From Gongronella butleri (taxonomy: Eukaryota; Mucoromycota; Mucoromycetes; Mucorales; Cunninghamellaceae): DNA of 64,000 nucleotides. The translations under genes were made by a program, and so were the position numbers. This document shows positions 31,206-43,333 of this stretch, piece by piece (the first letter of the stretch is position 1; each line of letters starts with the position of its first letter). The notes below the pieces were generated by a model that saw only the letters and a list, made by a program, of their open reading frames with translations, was not told where the DNA came from and did no database searches. The stretch lies in the NCBI GenBank assembly GCA_025201375.1, contig JAIWZP010000004.1, positions 310,001 through 374,000 of the forward strand, written 5' to 3'.

Positions 31206-32729
31206 GATGATAAAAAGTGAGCAAAAAAAAAAAAAAAATGAATTGAAGAAAGAAGCGAAAGAAAGACAAAGAGAAATGAGAATAAAAAAAAAGTCGGACT
31301 TTCATGCACCCCCTTTTTTTTATTTTCGACGCCAGGCGCTGATCAGGTAAGCATCAAATGGCAAATTCGCGGAAAAGGTAGGGATGAGTTGCCAAAAGAA
31401 GCGACTTGACAATCAGTCAGCCTCCCCTTTTTTCATGTACGTAAGGAGAAATAGGTAAAAAACATCAAAAGAAACAAAGAGAATTGTAAAAAATAAGGAG
31501 CAATGCTGCGAGGAGGGCAGAGGGAGCGTGAGCTGGGGCCCCCATTCCTCATCCATGACCATCCTTCACCCTGTCATCCACGAAAAAAAAAAAAAAAAAA
31601 AAGAATGTGGGCCTGGCAAGGATTTTTGGATGCCCTGGACCTGGCAGCCTGGGCGCACAGACGTCCAATTCACGTTTGATGACACACTCGAAACAAAAAA
31701 ATCGCCAAGATGACAAGAGTCAACAACGTCCCTCACCTCACTTATTGTCGTACGCAACTCAATTGCATACGACAGCCGTGGAATGGAAAAAAAAAAAAAA
31801 GAGGAGCCATCATGGCAAAAAGGATCGGCCGCCAATGCCTTGAAAAAGAAAAGGCAAACGCACCAGTCCCTCCTGAAAAGTCGTGATCACCATGATTCCT
31901 AGGACCAATGGGCACGTTTCATTTGCCATGCCGGAAGAACCATGATGCCATGGCATTAACAAAGAAAAGAAAAAAATTCGATATAAAAGCACCAGTGTGT
32001 ATTAAATCCCTCCTTCCTCCGCTCAATGTGCCTCTGTTGCGCCTCGGTGGGTGTTTCAGTATCATTGTGCTCATTGTACTCGATCATTGTCGCCTCCCTT
32101 CAAAAAAAAAAAAAAAAAAAAAAAAGTAGAAAAGAAAAAATACGCGCCTGCTAGTCAGTCATTCCTGGCTCAATGCCCATGCTTCAATCTTCATCGGATT
32201 GCCATGATACGTTTATGTGTCTTTTGCAACCGCGGCAGGCTGGGACAACATGGCATCGTGCATTGAAAAAAAAAAAAAAAAAAAAAAAAAAAGAAGCATC
32301 AACTGGCATCTGGGACTTTCTTTCGCCGCTCATGAGTGCCACTTGGTTGCCAGGCTCAGCGGGCCCTTGTACAGGCTCTCACTGGCACATGTCCTCGCAA
32401 ACAGTAAAGTAAACCCAGAAGCGCGCCCACAAATGCTCAATTCCTCGCCCATTGGCCATGCAGCCCTCTTCATTGGGCTACCAGGATACCATTGGCGCGC
32501 TCTTGCTTATCCCCCGGTGCGCAAGGGGTGAATGGTGATTGCCAGATGTGCAAAAGGCGCCGTTAGCACGGGTTTTGACGAAATGTTGATAATGTCACAA
32601 AAAATGGTCATGTTTTATTTCGAATTTCGAGAGGGTAGGATGTCTCGACGTGTCTAAATAATAGAGTGAGAGGTTACAGATGGTGAGGAGGAAAGCAAAT
32701 TGGAAGTTGGTGAGTCGATAGGGGTGGAT
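31206..32729. other. Gene-free spacer with long A-runs
   Basis: 1.5 kb with no gene I can support. Long A-runs occur near 31582, 32102 and 32265. Short open frames contain mainly poly-Lys and lack splice or start context. Contains the 3' flank of QCR7 and the promoter of the F-box/LRR gene. Confidence 0.5.
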
Positions 32730-33435
32730 TTAGTGCTTGGGGGACAACTTGATGTTGTCGAAAGCCTCACGCTCAGCCTGCTCGGCAGTCACTTCATCAA
32801 TGTAGGGCTGGAGGTATCTGACATCCTATGGTGGCGAAGAAAAAGAAAAAAAGTATTGAATCAGTCGATGTTCGTCTAAATCCCATTTTCTTCAATCTGT
32901 ATGGGGCTCCATGGGGCTCGATTGGTCACAATGAGCCTGGACACGACTCAATTGGCATCAACAAATGCTGATTGGAAGTCACGACAAGTTCCAATGGCAT
33001 CTTTTGATGCCAATTGAGGGCAAATGGCGTGAAAATGGGGAAAATGGATCCTTTACCTGCTCGGGGGTGACCCATTGTTCCTTGGGCAGGACGGATTGGG
33101 TGGTGGAGCACTGCATGGCGACGCGGATACGGTAGGCACGGTCGTAGGCGGCGCGGGGGCTGGCAATTTCGAAGCGACGGAGAGCCTCCTTGACGGTGGG
33201 GTTCTCCTCGGCAATAAGGTCGTCATATCGAAGACCTAAGACGCAAAAAAAAAAAAAAAAAAAAAGTGTGGAGGGGATGAGCGCCTTTTTTTGCCCACTT
33301 TTAAAATAAAAAAACGCCCGTACCAATTTGACGATAGCCGGCGGCGCTGGCATACACCTTGGACACGGGCTTCAACAAGCCAGAAAGGAACTTGGAGCCT
33401 TGCACAGCGTTCTTCAACGAGATAGTAGTAGCCAT
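32730..33435 (-). CDS. QCR7: Cytochrome bc1 complex subunit 7 (14 kDa)
   Basis: Three exons: 33324-33435, 33057-33235 and 32730-32825 (128 aa, the usual QCR7 length). The family signature is clear: YRQIGLRYDDLIAEENPTVK, EALRRFEIASPRAAYDRAYRIRVAMQCS, LPKEQWVTPEQD and VRYLQPYIDEVTAEQAERE. QCR7 lies on the matrix side of respiratory complex III and is needed for assembly with cytochrome b. The N-terminus (MATTISLKNAVQGSKFLSGLL) is basic and uncharged by acids, as in its orthologues. A second complex III subunit gene, QCR8, is present at 57.9-58.4 kb. Confidence 0.95.
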
Positions 33436-33701
33436 AGTGAAATAATGCAACGAAGAGAAGGGAGAGGAAGCAAAAAAAGAAAGAGAGAGAAAGCGAGAAA
33501 ATCCGGTCAACAAGCCCCGAAAAGAGGAAAAACAACATCGACGAGGGTCAATTCTCAAGGGCCCGGCCCAATTCAATCCCCGCTCCCGTGACTGATTTTT
33601 TTGGCGATATAAAATTGTCTGCATGAATCGAGTTGAAATCCATTTTTTATTACATTTTTTTGAATTACACAAAAAAACGTCATTCTAAGAGAAAAGAGGG
33701 G

Positions 33702-36662
33702 CTAGCTTGATGAGGATGCTTCTTGCTGCTGGCTATTCAGTAGCGGGTGTTCATCATCTTCATCGCCATCGACTTCATCGTCGTCGTCGTCTTCATGCTT
33801 CAATTCCTCGAATTCGTAATCTGCGGCGGTCATGAGTGTAGAGGATTGTTGCTGGGGCGATGGGGGCAAGCGCCACGACTTGCGCTTCTTGAGATAGAGG
33901 ACGGAGGCGAGTGCGAGGATGGATGCGGTGCCTACGACGCCGTAGATGATGCCGGAAGCGGACGACGCGGTGGTGGTCGCGGTGGACGCATCGCCGCCGG
34001 GCGCGACGGACGCCTGCGCGTCGTCTTGCTGCTCAGCGACCTTGTCGTCGTCGTGGCCATTGGTATCCTGCGTCTGCGGCTCTTGGGTCATGTCATCGGT
34101 CTGTTCCTCAGTCGCCGTCTCCAAAGCACCGTGCGCCGATCCCGATTTCGTCGGCTTGACGCGTGTCGGACGCGAACCATGGCCATCCTTGGACGGCGTG
34201 GGCGTCACAGGCGTCGAAGGATCCGCCGCGTGCGTCTCATCGCTCGACGTCTCGTGCACCGCATCTGGCAAATGCACAGGCTCACTCTTCATCTCAGGAT
34301 CACGCTCGCCAAATAGCGTCAGCGTCCAATTGAGCATGTATCCCGTCGCCTCATGATTGTGCTCGTCATACACCATCAGCGTCCAATTGCCCAGAGGCGA
34401 TTCGTCCCTAAGGAATTAAAAAAAGGGGGGAAATGAGGAAAAAAATGAGGGAAAAATGGAAAAAATGAAAAAAAGAGCATTACCAGTGCTTGACAGACAT
34501 GAATTTCCAATTGTTGATGCCATCTGCGCTCGCGTCACCGGGGCGCACGGCGGCCAGTTCGGAAACGACATTGTTGGGGCTGCGCAGCATGATTTGTAAG
34601 TCGCCGCGGCGCTGATGCTCAATGTTGACGGTGGCCGTGATGTGTTCAAGTCGTTTGAGCCCCGCGGCACGGACCATGTCGTCTGAGACGTGCACTGCGC
34701 TCTGCAATGGCTTTTTGTGAAGATGCACCGACGTGTCAGGGATCGCCGTCTTGGCCATGTGCACGTCAAGCTGCAAATATGTCTGAGGATTCACATTCTG
34801 GAACGTCTTGGCCGCTTCAATCAGCTTGGACGCATCCAGCTTGCCGTAGCCGTACTTGTGGTTATACATGCGGCCCGACGGCAGCTTGACCCAGTCCTGG
34901 TCCTCCTCATCCACGGGAATCGCCGTGTTGACGCACAAATGCTGCATGTCGCGCCACGAAAGATCAGGACGCACAGAAAGCACAAGTGCAAAGATGCCTG
35001 CCGCATTGGGCGCAGCCGCAGACGTGCCACCGTGCACGTCGGTGCATTGCTCAGACCCGTGGTTCGTCGTGTACTATTTAAAAAAAAATAGAGAAGCGGG
35101 TCAAAAAGGATCCATGGAAGCCAATTGAGGTCGATTGAGGCCAATTGGGGGCAATTAGGGGCCAATTGGGAAAAAAAAGAGCACTTACAATGGATTTTCC
35201 GCCGCCACTGGAATAAGTGACCACGAGTTGGGCCGAGCATCTCTCGGCATAAGGCGGGTGTTGGTCCAAATGATCCAGGGCACCCACAGTGATGGTATAG
35301 ATGCTGTTGGTATAGCCATCGAAATTGCAATTGTCGCCGGCCTCGCCGCCATTACCCGTGGCAAACACGTAAATGCTGCCTTTGCCGCCACGGCCCTTTT
35401 CAATGCCATTGATAAACGCGTCCGCGAGAATTCCCGTGGGCGCCTCCATCGTACGGCCGTCGTCAGGAGGGCCCCACGAGCACGAAAAAATGTCATTCTC
35501 CTGGTACTTGTAATTCAGCGCAGCAGCCTCGTCCACATCCGTGATTTCGCCAGAAAGAATGCGCACACCTGCCGAAAAAATAAAAAGATCAGCAAACAAT
35601 TTATTTTTTTCTCTTTTTTTATTTTTTTTTATTTTTATTTTTGCTTTTTTGTCTTACCGGACACCTTGGCCTGATACGCAATGCCCACGCCACACACGTC
35701 ATTCTTCACAGCAGCAATTTGCCCTGCGCAACGTGTGCCATGATAATCGTTCCAGAGCTTGGGCGTGGGCAAATCATCGTGGTCATTAAAGTCGTACGAA
35801 CCTTCGGCATACTAAATAAGAGCAAATCAATGAGTGGGGCGATAAGGCGGGCCCATGGGGGATGAATCGCTTTTCATTTCTTTTTTTTTTCTTGTTTTTG
35901 GCTGAAAAAATTACAAAATTGGCGGCAAGATCCGGGCTTTCATAGTCCAATCCGTCATCCAGGATGGCGACAATGGTGCCATTGCCATTGATCCCCTGCT
36001 TCCACACACCAGTGACATTGATGTCATTGCCAGGATGGTCTTGATTGATCTAATATTAAATGAAAATCAGAAAATCAGAAAAAAATCGCCTTTAATTTCC
36101 TATTTTGTCCTACCAAATGCCATTGTTTGTCGAAGCCAGGATCCTGGATATGCAGCGATTGCTGGGCGTCCTCAAAAAGCATCTTGCCGCTCATGACGGG
36201 CGCACGAGGGTACAATTGAGCAGGAATGGCTGCACGTTTGCTTCGTTTGCGCAACACCTGCTTGTCAATGCGATGCACGCGGTGCCAAGGCGACGAAAGC
36301 GCCGACAAGCTGTTGTCATGCGACACGTGACGCTTGACAATGCCCGGCGACGCTTGCAATTTGTCCAGAGCCGCCTGGTGTCGCCTCTTTTGATGCGCAA
36401 ATGCCGCTAGGACGCCGTCTTCGTGCTCATCGCTGCGCTTGGCAAGCAGCTTGGGTGCCGAGACAAGATGGTATGTCGACAGCTCGCCCACAGGACCCTC
36501 GTAGCGTGTGCCCAGCTGCTTGGCCACTTCTCGAGCGTCAAAGTGCGTGTTTTCCGTCGCATAAGGAAAATGAAGGGTATAGTAGTGGCGAGAGCCATCG
36601 CGCTTGTGTATCGCAGCCGCCGTCAGCACAGTCCAGCAGGCTAATAGACTAAACCAGAGCAT
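33702..36662 (-). CDS. KEX2: Kexin-like proprotein convertase
   Basis: Six exons: 36114-36662, 35915-36049, 35658-35811, 35189-35568, 34484-35073 and 33702-34407 (837 aa). This late-Golgi serine protease cuts secretory proproteins after Lys-Arg or Arg-Arg. A signal peptide (about 1-17) is followed by a propeptide with a likely autoprocessing site at RKRSKR (138-143). The subtilisin-type catalytic domain has Asp214 (ILDDGLDYE), His252 (DYHGTRCAG), oxyanion Asn352 (ATGNGG) and Ser424 (HGGTSAAAP). A P-domain ends with DESPLGNWTLMVYDE…NWTLTLFGE. A Ser/Thr/Asp-rich stalk, one membrane span at about 755-775 (GIIYGVVGTASILALASVLYL) and an acidic cytosolic tail complete the fungal kexin layout. It lies 266 bp upstream of QCR7 in the same direction. 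Confidence 0.95.
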
Positions 36663-37105
36663 AAAGGGGGAGAAAAAAAGGAAAAAAGGAAAAAAAGGGG
36701 AAAAAGTGTCCCTCTAACAAGTGGGCAAGGGGAAAAGGGCAAAAAAGAGTGGCCACCACAAAGCTAAATATTCTCTTTTCCTGTTGCTATGACGTGGAAA
36801 AGCGAGAGAAAGCCGGAAAAAGTGAACTTTAAAGCAAAAAGAGAGCGAGGAAGAGAGGACAAAACGCAAAAAGGGACAAGAGAAAGGAAAAAAGAGTTGA
36901 GAGAAAAAAAAAGAGACATCTCCTCATTCGAAGAGTTGCAAACATGGGCTTCCAAATTCAGCCATTAGCCAATCAAACTCGCTGCCCCGCCATTCTGAGC
37001 CGCCCCCTTTCTTAACCACCCTTTTTACGTCGATCCGTACAAATTTGCCTCCCTTTTGCTCTCTTCCCCTTAAAAAAAAAAAGCAATTTCCCATATCTAC
37101 AGAAT

Positions 37106-38648
37106 CTACTCTTTATCATTAAACACTTGTCGTACATTGACATTGATGCGTGATTGCTCCATGTAATCGCCAAAAATGGGCCAGGCGGCCTTTCCGAGAT
37201 GTCTTGGGAGCGTGTCTTCCAATATTCGCGGCACCCCTGGCATAAAAAGTGCAATTGAGCCACGTTTCAATTTCTTTTTGGCTCTTTCTGTTACCATGAT
37301 ACGCCTTGCGACAGGGCCCTGTCATCACAATGATATCTCCAGAGTACAAACACAAGGGAATTGGCTCCACCTCCTTGGTCTTGCCACCAATCAAATAAAT
37401 GCATGCATGACCAAAGCTAACCTCCCCGTCAAGAATGCATGAGTTTGTCCCGTTCAACGCGCCTCCCTATTTTCTCTCTTTTTTTTTTTATTTTTTCTGG
37501 TTTTTTTTTTTGTTTTTGTTTTTGTTTTACCTTGCCGACACCAAGGGTGCGTCCATATTCACCTCGCTCTTGTCAACATGCGCCATCAATGTGTCACGCA
37601 GCTGGTAGTAATTGATCACGCCCGCCTCGGCCTTGAATTGGTCACCCGCGTACCTGTTTTGCCAATTTTCGGTGCCGACGCCGTTAACCGCGCCAACAAT
37701 GGCCTTGCCCAGCTCATCCAATACCTCTGGCATGGGCAGCCCGTGCTCTAGATCATACACTTTTGTCTGCCAGTCGTATTGGTAGCCGAGCGTGATCCAT
37801 CGCTGCTTTTTCATCAGAGAAACAGGGTCCACGCGGTTTTCCTTGCTCTTGTCGCCTGCATCGTCGTCTTGGTCCTCGAATTTGACGCCCCTGACGTCAC
37901 TGTTGTCATTGTCGCCATCGTTGCCCTGATTCTCGGCGTCGGACGCGTCGTTTTCTTCGTCGTCGTCGTCATATCGTGACGACGCGCCTCGTGCTGCGCC
38001 TTCTTGCCTTGGCGACACATAGTACGCGGCATCCTCGGGTGTCAATTCCCCTCGTAGTGCACGCGCATACAAGTCCCACACGCCGGCGGCCGGACGCACA
38101 TAGTGCGCGTCGAGATTTGAGATGTTTGGCGGCTTTGCATAATCCGTCAAGCATAGCTCGATGAGGCGCCGCTGCGCTTCGTCTGTAAATGGATTCGGGA
38201 TGATGATCAGACCTAAACCAAACAAATTGAGTCACCTTTATCTCGTCTTTTTTTCTTTTTTTTTTCTTTTTTTACCTGGCACGTCTTTGATCAAAAACGC
38301 CTTTCGTGCGCGCGTGGCCCAAGCGCCGTCGGCGTCTGGCTCGCCAAACAGGCCAGGATGGCTTTTTCGTATATCTAACGCGAGTGTCACGGGGACAATG
38401 GCGTCATTCAGAGGGTGATGGTGCTGCTGGAGGAGCTGGGGGGTATGAATGGCCTTGGCAAGCGCGTCGGCCGGGATAGAGCGAGCCTTGAAGCACCGTT
38501 CCATGGCGCGGAACGGGTTCTGATCCTGTTTCTTCTGCCTTTTGGCCGCGCTTTCCTGCTGCTGACGCTGCCAAAGCTTGATCTGCCTCTTGGACTTGAG
38601 ATGTGTCGGAGGCTGTGGGAACGACGACGCCACAGGTGACTCGCTCAT
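37106..38648 (-). CDS. ALKBH1: AlkB-type 2-oxoglutarate/Fe(II) dioxygenase, ALKBH1-like
   Basis: Four exons: 38276-38648, 37531-38212, 37295-37416 and 37106-37236 (435 aa). ALKBH1-type enzymes oxidatively demethylate nucleic acids, tRNA m1A in particular. The iron ligands are visible as His336 and Asp338 (AHVDKSE) and His392 (RKAYHGVPRI), and the 2-oxoglutarate arginines fit R422-x5-R428 (RINVNVRQV). The order NYYQLRDTLMAHVDKSE, SFGHACIYLIGG, LYSGDIIVMTGPCRKAYHG follows human ALKBH1 closely. An acidic insertion of about 50 residues (DDDDEENDASDAENQ …) interrupts the N-terminal part. An N-terminal basic extension (KRQIKLWQRQQQE, KRQKKQ) could be a nuclear signal. The protein ends six residues past the second arginine. 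Confidence 0.92.
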
Positions 38649-40236
38649 GCCGAAACAAACTGTAAAAAGAGAAAATAAAACTATAGACAACATGCAAAAG
38701 GAGAGCATATGCGGGCGTCGGACATTTAAACCAGCGGCGATTTGCTGTGCCGCCGGTTGCACGCGCCCGAATGGGCAAGCAAATGCGACGAGAGTTCTCT
38801 GGCCATCGAATAATGCCGAAATCATTTACAAAACACTATTCGAAAGTGTGCGTAAAAACGCATATAGTGTAAAACTATCTCTTTCTTGCTTTTTCAAGCA
38901 AATCCAAAAGAATCAAACGGCTGTCGTACATGCTAGGCTACTGAAAGCCGCGTCGCGCTTTCGTTTGAGTACAAGCACAGTTCTTTAGGTCGCGTAGATG
39001 ACCAATAATGGCCTGAAGCAAAAATGGCCAAAATTCATGATGACCCTCTGGCCAATTTCTAAAATTGAAAAAAAGTTGCTTGATCGCCACGAAACTTGGG
39101 AGGGACGCGGGATTGTGCTTGTCTCTCCATTTCCTATTAATAGACCAACTACTAGCCGTGTCGGTTGGAGAGAAAATGGGCAAAATAGGACGAAAATCAC
39201 CATATTTGAAATTGGAGCCATCCAGCAACGACGCGAGCTAGTCGTTCAAAACAAACAGTACTCGCGCCTATTGATCCTGCGCACATGCGGATGTCGTTGG
39301 TCACGTGAAAAACGCGCTTTTGCGCTAGTTACGACGCGCCGAAACTACGTTTTTTTAAGGTGATTTACAATGCGTTGATACTCCGGATTGTACATATATT
39401 TGCGCTGCCTCAATGTTAATGTAGTCAAGCACTGAGACCCTCTCTCCGAGGAAATGTCGACTTTTTGATTTTAGCATGCACTGGCGTCGAACGATGCGCA
39501 TTTGGAACGGAGGCCTCCAGTTCGCTAAAAAGCGATTTTCTCAACATCCACAAGGTAGATTTCAGGGGAAATCTACCTCACTGTGAAGTGTTTGTAGGTG
39601 CCCTCGGTGTCTCCAAGTGTGGTAATAATCTGGGGAATTGATGGGTTTTTTTCAAATCGCTTTGCTTAAATGCCAATTGCAATTTCTCGAGCATCCACTT
39701 AATTGATATCCGTTTTGATGGTGCAGCTCGCGACAGACGGAAGCTTAAAGCATTTTTAGCAAGTTTGATGTGCTTCAGTTCAACCAGTATTGAGCAATGC
39801 ATCAACATGTTTAGAAGCTCCAATTCACTATTTCTGGCGCTACAGTCTGTCTAGTTTGCACAAGTTGTTCGTCATGGATCTGAAAGGCAATGGTATCAAC
39901 TTTGAGATCTTAATGGCTGCCATGAGAAATCGGATCATCAGAAAAGCTAAGTATTAAAAAGTGTCTTGTAATGTCGTAAATTGAACATATCAAAAAAAGT
40001 CCGAAATCATTGCCTTTGCTCCCTTGTGATCAACCAAATAAAAGGTGTCACCATTTGAGCGCGTGCGTCAGAGGAAATGCGTGTCACATAGGGGATAAGT
40101 CAAGTGAGTAGCGACAAAATGTAAATTTAGTACGTACTTTCATGACTTAATTTTTATAATTCTGACTAGACAAGCCTGGGATCGACACAAAGATCAATTG
40201 AGTCAATCGTGTTCACGAATCAAAGAGGCATTTTAT
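38649..40236. other. Gene-poor block with decayed repeat texture
   Basis: 1.6 kb without a supported gene. Segment 39060-39240 ('gatcgccacgaaacttggga…') has the same vocabulary as other gene-poor blocks (for example 47460-47530 'gatcgtggtgaaacttgca'). A possible short inverted pair lies near 39550-39580 ('aggtagatttc…gaaatctacct'). The promoter of ALKBH1 is at the left end. Confidence 0.5.
39549..39579. repeat. Short inverted repeat (hairpin)
   Basis: The arms 'aggtagattt' and 'aaatctacct' are separated by a few bases ('caggggg'-type loop), giving a 10-bp perfect stem in non-coding DNA. It may be a terminator-like hairpin or a remnant of a small inverted-repeat element. Confidence 0.55.
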
Positions 40237-40476
40237 TTAGCAATTTTGCCCTGTGCAAGGCGGATTATAGTCTCCCGCTTGATCAATGATTGGCGCACGC
40301 CAATTATTGTACCAATTGAAGACGAGTTTCTTGAGAGTGGCAAACGAGATTCTGAGGATGTATCTTTCATCGTCATCAATGCAGGTGCCATTGCGGAAGC
40401 AATTAGGGTTGTGATCGTGACCATGCTTGCCATTGATTCTGTGCCACTTCTTGCCGTGTTTCTTGTAGCACTTGAA

Positions 40477-40509
<33 letters not shown>

Positions 40510-42669
40510 GTCGTCTTCCTCGTCATCATCATTGTCATCGTCATCATCATCATCATAATCATAATCATCATCACCGTCATCGTCATCGTCATTATCATCG
40601 TCATTGTTGTCATCATCATCGTCGTCGTCGTCGTCTGGGTCATAGCATATAGCATGGCCATCCTCGTAAATGCAAGTCTTTGTCGAGTGCACATGAGCTG
40701 TGATTGTATCAGTGAGGAAAGACGTGACGGTGGTGGTCGACGGCGCGGGGCACGTCGACGCGTCATTATTTTCGGTTGATGTCGTCGTCGTGGTTGTGGT
40801 CGACTTGTCTGTTAATGTCGCCGTGATGTAAACTGTGGTGGGGACCGTTATAAATACAGATGTTGTATCCGTTTGCGTCGTGGTCAATGTGGACGACTCG
40901 ACGGTGGTCACAGATTGTGTCGCTGTCGTCGTTGTCGTCGTCGTTGTAGTCGTTGTCACCAAAAGACCAGTTGGACAAGTGAAAAGCGTGACAGAATCGG
41001 TGGTGGTGGTGGTTTCTGTTTCTGTGGTGGTCGCCGTGTCTGTGGTAGTCTCTGTCATTGTCATGGTGGTGGTCTCCGAGTCCGTGGTGGTCGCTGTCTC
41101 AGTGGCAGTCGTGGAATTGATCGTCGTCGCTGTCGTTGTCGTTGTTTCCGTGGCAGTCGTGGCAAGGCAATCCGATTCCGAGGTGGATATGGTGTCGTTT
41201 GAAGTTGTCGTGGTGGTTGAGGTGGCTCCGGTGGTTGTTGACGATGATTGGGATGTATACACAGCGGCACAACCCTCCCACGACGAACATGGCGACAATC
41301 CGGTGATGGCCGAGTCCCAATTCTGAATTAGCGTGCCGGTGGCACTCTGCCATGTATAATCGCGGCCAATCAGCAAGCCAGCAAAGGAGCCAGTGCTAGC
41401 ATCCACAATGTTGGCTGCGCGAATCAAATAAAACAATGAAGAAAAAAAGGTGAGCAAGCGCGTCCCGGTAGCTGGGCGCCCATCTTGCTAAAGGCCTTAC
41501 CCTGCGGCGCGAGGAAAACGCCGCTCAGCAAGCTGTCCGTGCTGCGGAACACCGTGATCCATCCATCCTCCAAATAATTGCCATTGTTGTCGACGGGGTA
41601 CACATTCCATATCAGAATGCAGTGATTAATGCCGATATTTGGATCAGACGTATTGATGTAGAAGGTTGTGCCATTGTCCACGGGGACCTAGATCACAAAT
41701 GGACGCGTCACGCCCTATTTTTTCCTTGTTTTTCTTTTTTTTTCCATTGAGCGTCTTACGTTGATGACAATGGTCGCATCATTGGGGAATGGCTGATTTG
41801 GGCCATCCCATACGCCATATCCAGAGAGGAACTCATCGGGTGATGACAAAAGGCCAGGGAACAGCGGGCAATCAAATTGATTGCATGTGTTCATGGTCAT
41901 TACATGATAGCCATTGGTGGCGCCATGGTCGATAAGATCGGCATTCTCATCCAGAATTAAATTGGGTGTCATGCTGGCGTACCAACGCGATTGGCGCGTG
42001 GCCATGTTGTAATAGTGCGCCCAATTGATCCCGCCCGTGCCCTGCTGCGTGGCACACTGATACCCATTTATTGTAAGCGTCGTGCTGTCACTTGCATCCA
42101 CAATGTACGCCTGCCCGTGGACTTCAATGTTAGTTCCAAGCGCTCTGCCGCCAACAGACAGCCCCACATTGGCAATCCCAGTCGCTGCAACCGAGCAATC
42201 AACGTAAATCGCGTTGTTGATCTCAATATTGTTGCCGTAAAAATTGCCCTGGACGGCCAGCGGGCCTTGTGTGCCGTAACCATCACCGACAATGAACGAG
42301 CCAAAGAAAATCGCATTCCAATGCCCAAACTACACGCGAAAAAAATAAAAAAATAAAAAACAGGTTATATAAAGCGCGACTTTTTTCGATCGCCAGCCAT
42401 GCAATGCACGTGAGCTTGAGTAGACTACTTGCAGTGTTCGAGTCAAAGGGGTGCAAATCACACTGGGTTTCTCCCAATATCAAACTGCTTGTCGTGCTGG
42501 TGGCACTTGAAGTGCCAGCATTGCCTTGCTGCCACAAAGTGTGACCGTGACCATCACGCGTCTTGGGGTGCGGTGCCACTTTCTTTTTATGGTCGTGCGG
42601 CCAGCCATGCGCTCCATGCTCAATGCTGCTGAGCGCCAACAGGACCCAAATTGCCTTCTTGACAAGCAT
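40237..42669 (-). CDS. Secreted choice-of-anchor-A adhesin-like protein
   Basis: Four exons: 42433-42669, 41760-42329, 41501-41687 and 40237-41414 (723 aa). A signal peptide (MLVKKAIWVLLALSSI…) is followed by a His/Lys-rich stretch and then a domain beginning FGHWNAIFFGSFIVGDGYGT with GPLAVQGNFYGNNIEIN, the pattern of 'choice-of-anchor A' putative adhesive domains. It runs through exons 2-4 to about NWDSAITGLSPC. After that comes a long Thr/Ser stalk (likely O-mannosylated), an Asp run of dozens of residues broken by Asn and Tyr (plus-strand 40478-40638), and a short tail with paired cysteines (CYKKHGKKW, NPNCFRNGTC, PPCTGQNC). No membrane span or GPI signal was recognised. Intron 1 appears to be GC-AG. 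A role at the cell surface, adhesion or cation binding is inferred only. Confidence 0.82.
40478..40638. repeat. Imperfect (GAY)n tract encoding polyaspartate
   Basis: On the minus strand nearly every codon is GAT or GAC, with a few AAT, TAT, GAG and GGT codons. It encodes the acidic domain of the adhesin-like protein. Mixed codon use argues for selection on Asp rather than a recent pure microsatellite expansion. Confidence 0.85.
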
Positions 42670-43108
42670 TAAACAAAAGAAATGAAATGAAATGAAATGA
42701 AAAAAAAAGAAACGCGTATCTAACGTGGGACTAAATTCATCGGCCGCACACGCCCATCAGCATATCAGGCAATACAATTTATCTCGCATTTCTCGGAAAT
42801 GGGAATTCGAGTTTTAACGGTATGGATTCCTGCGCTCTCGCGAGCAAAATAACTAAGCGACCCAATAATGTGAATAAAATATTTCGCGCCCCCGCTCCTT
42901 TCTTCACTTCGCGACGCACTCTGACTCTTCAATTCCAAATTTGGCGCGTTTTTAAGCATTGTTCGGCCAGCGACCAATTTTTTGGGTTATTTCCATGCAA
43001 GACAGTAAAAATGATGAAAGAATCGTATTATGGCAAGAGAGGGCTTGTTTTTAAAATAAAAAAACGTATATACATAAACAATGATGAGGGGAGGAGGAGA
43101 GGAGGCCC
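42670..43108. other. Spacer between adhesin-like and TM9 genes
   Basis: 439 bp. Three 'atgaa' direct repeats ('aaatgaaatgaaatgaaatgaa') lie at about 42678-42700 just upstream of the adhesin-like start. No gene was seen. Confidence 0.5.
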
Positions 43109-43302
43109 TTAATCAATCTTGACATTTTGATAGATCTTTTTGACAAACCAATTGCCAGAGGAATGACCCACAAAGCCCAGCAGACAAAACATGCCCAAGC
43201 AGAGGAGTGCCGTGTAGCCAAAATAGAAGCTGGTCTGGAAAGTGCCGCTCATCCTATACACAAAAAAAAAAAAAAAAAAAAAAAAATGAGCATCCGCTAC
43301 GC

Positions 43303-43333
<31 letters not shown>

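Noticed and set aside
40198..40779. Ile/Val-rich plus-strand frame that looks like a membrane protein
   Set aside because: Antisense of the polyaspartate tract (GAY reversed is RTC), with no start context or family match.
40835..41326. Val-rich plus-strand open frame antisense to the Thr-rich stalk
   Set aside because: Thr codons (ACN) read backwards give Val and Cys codons; it is a mirror of the adhesin-like gene.
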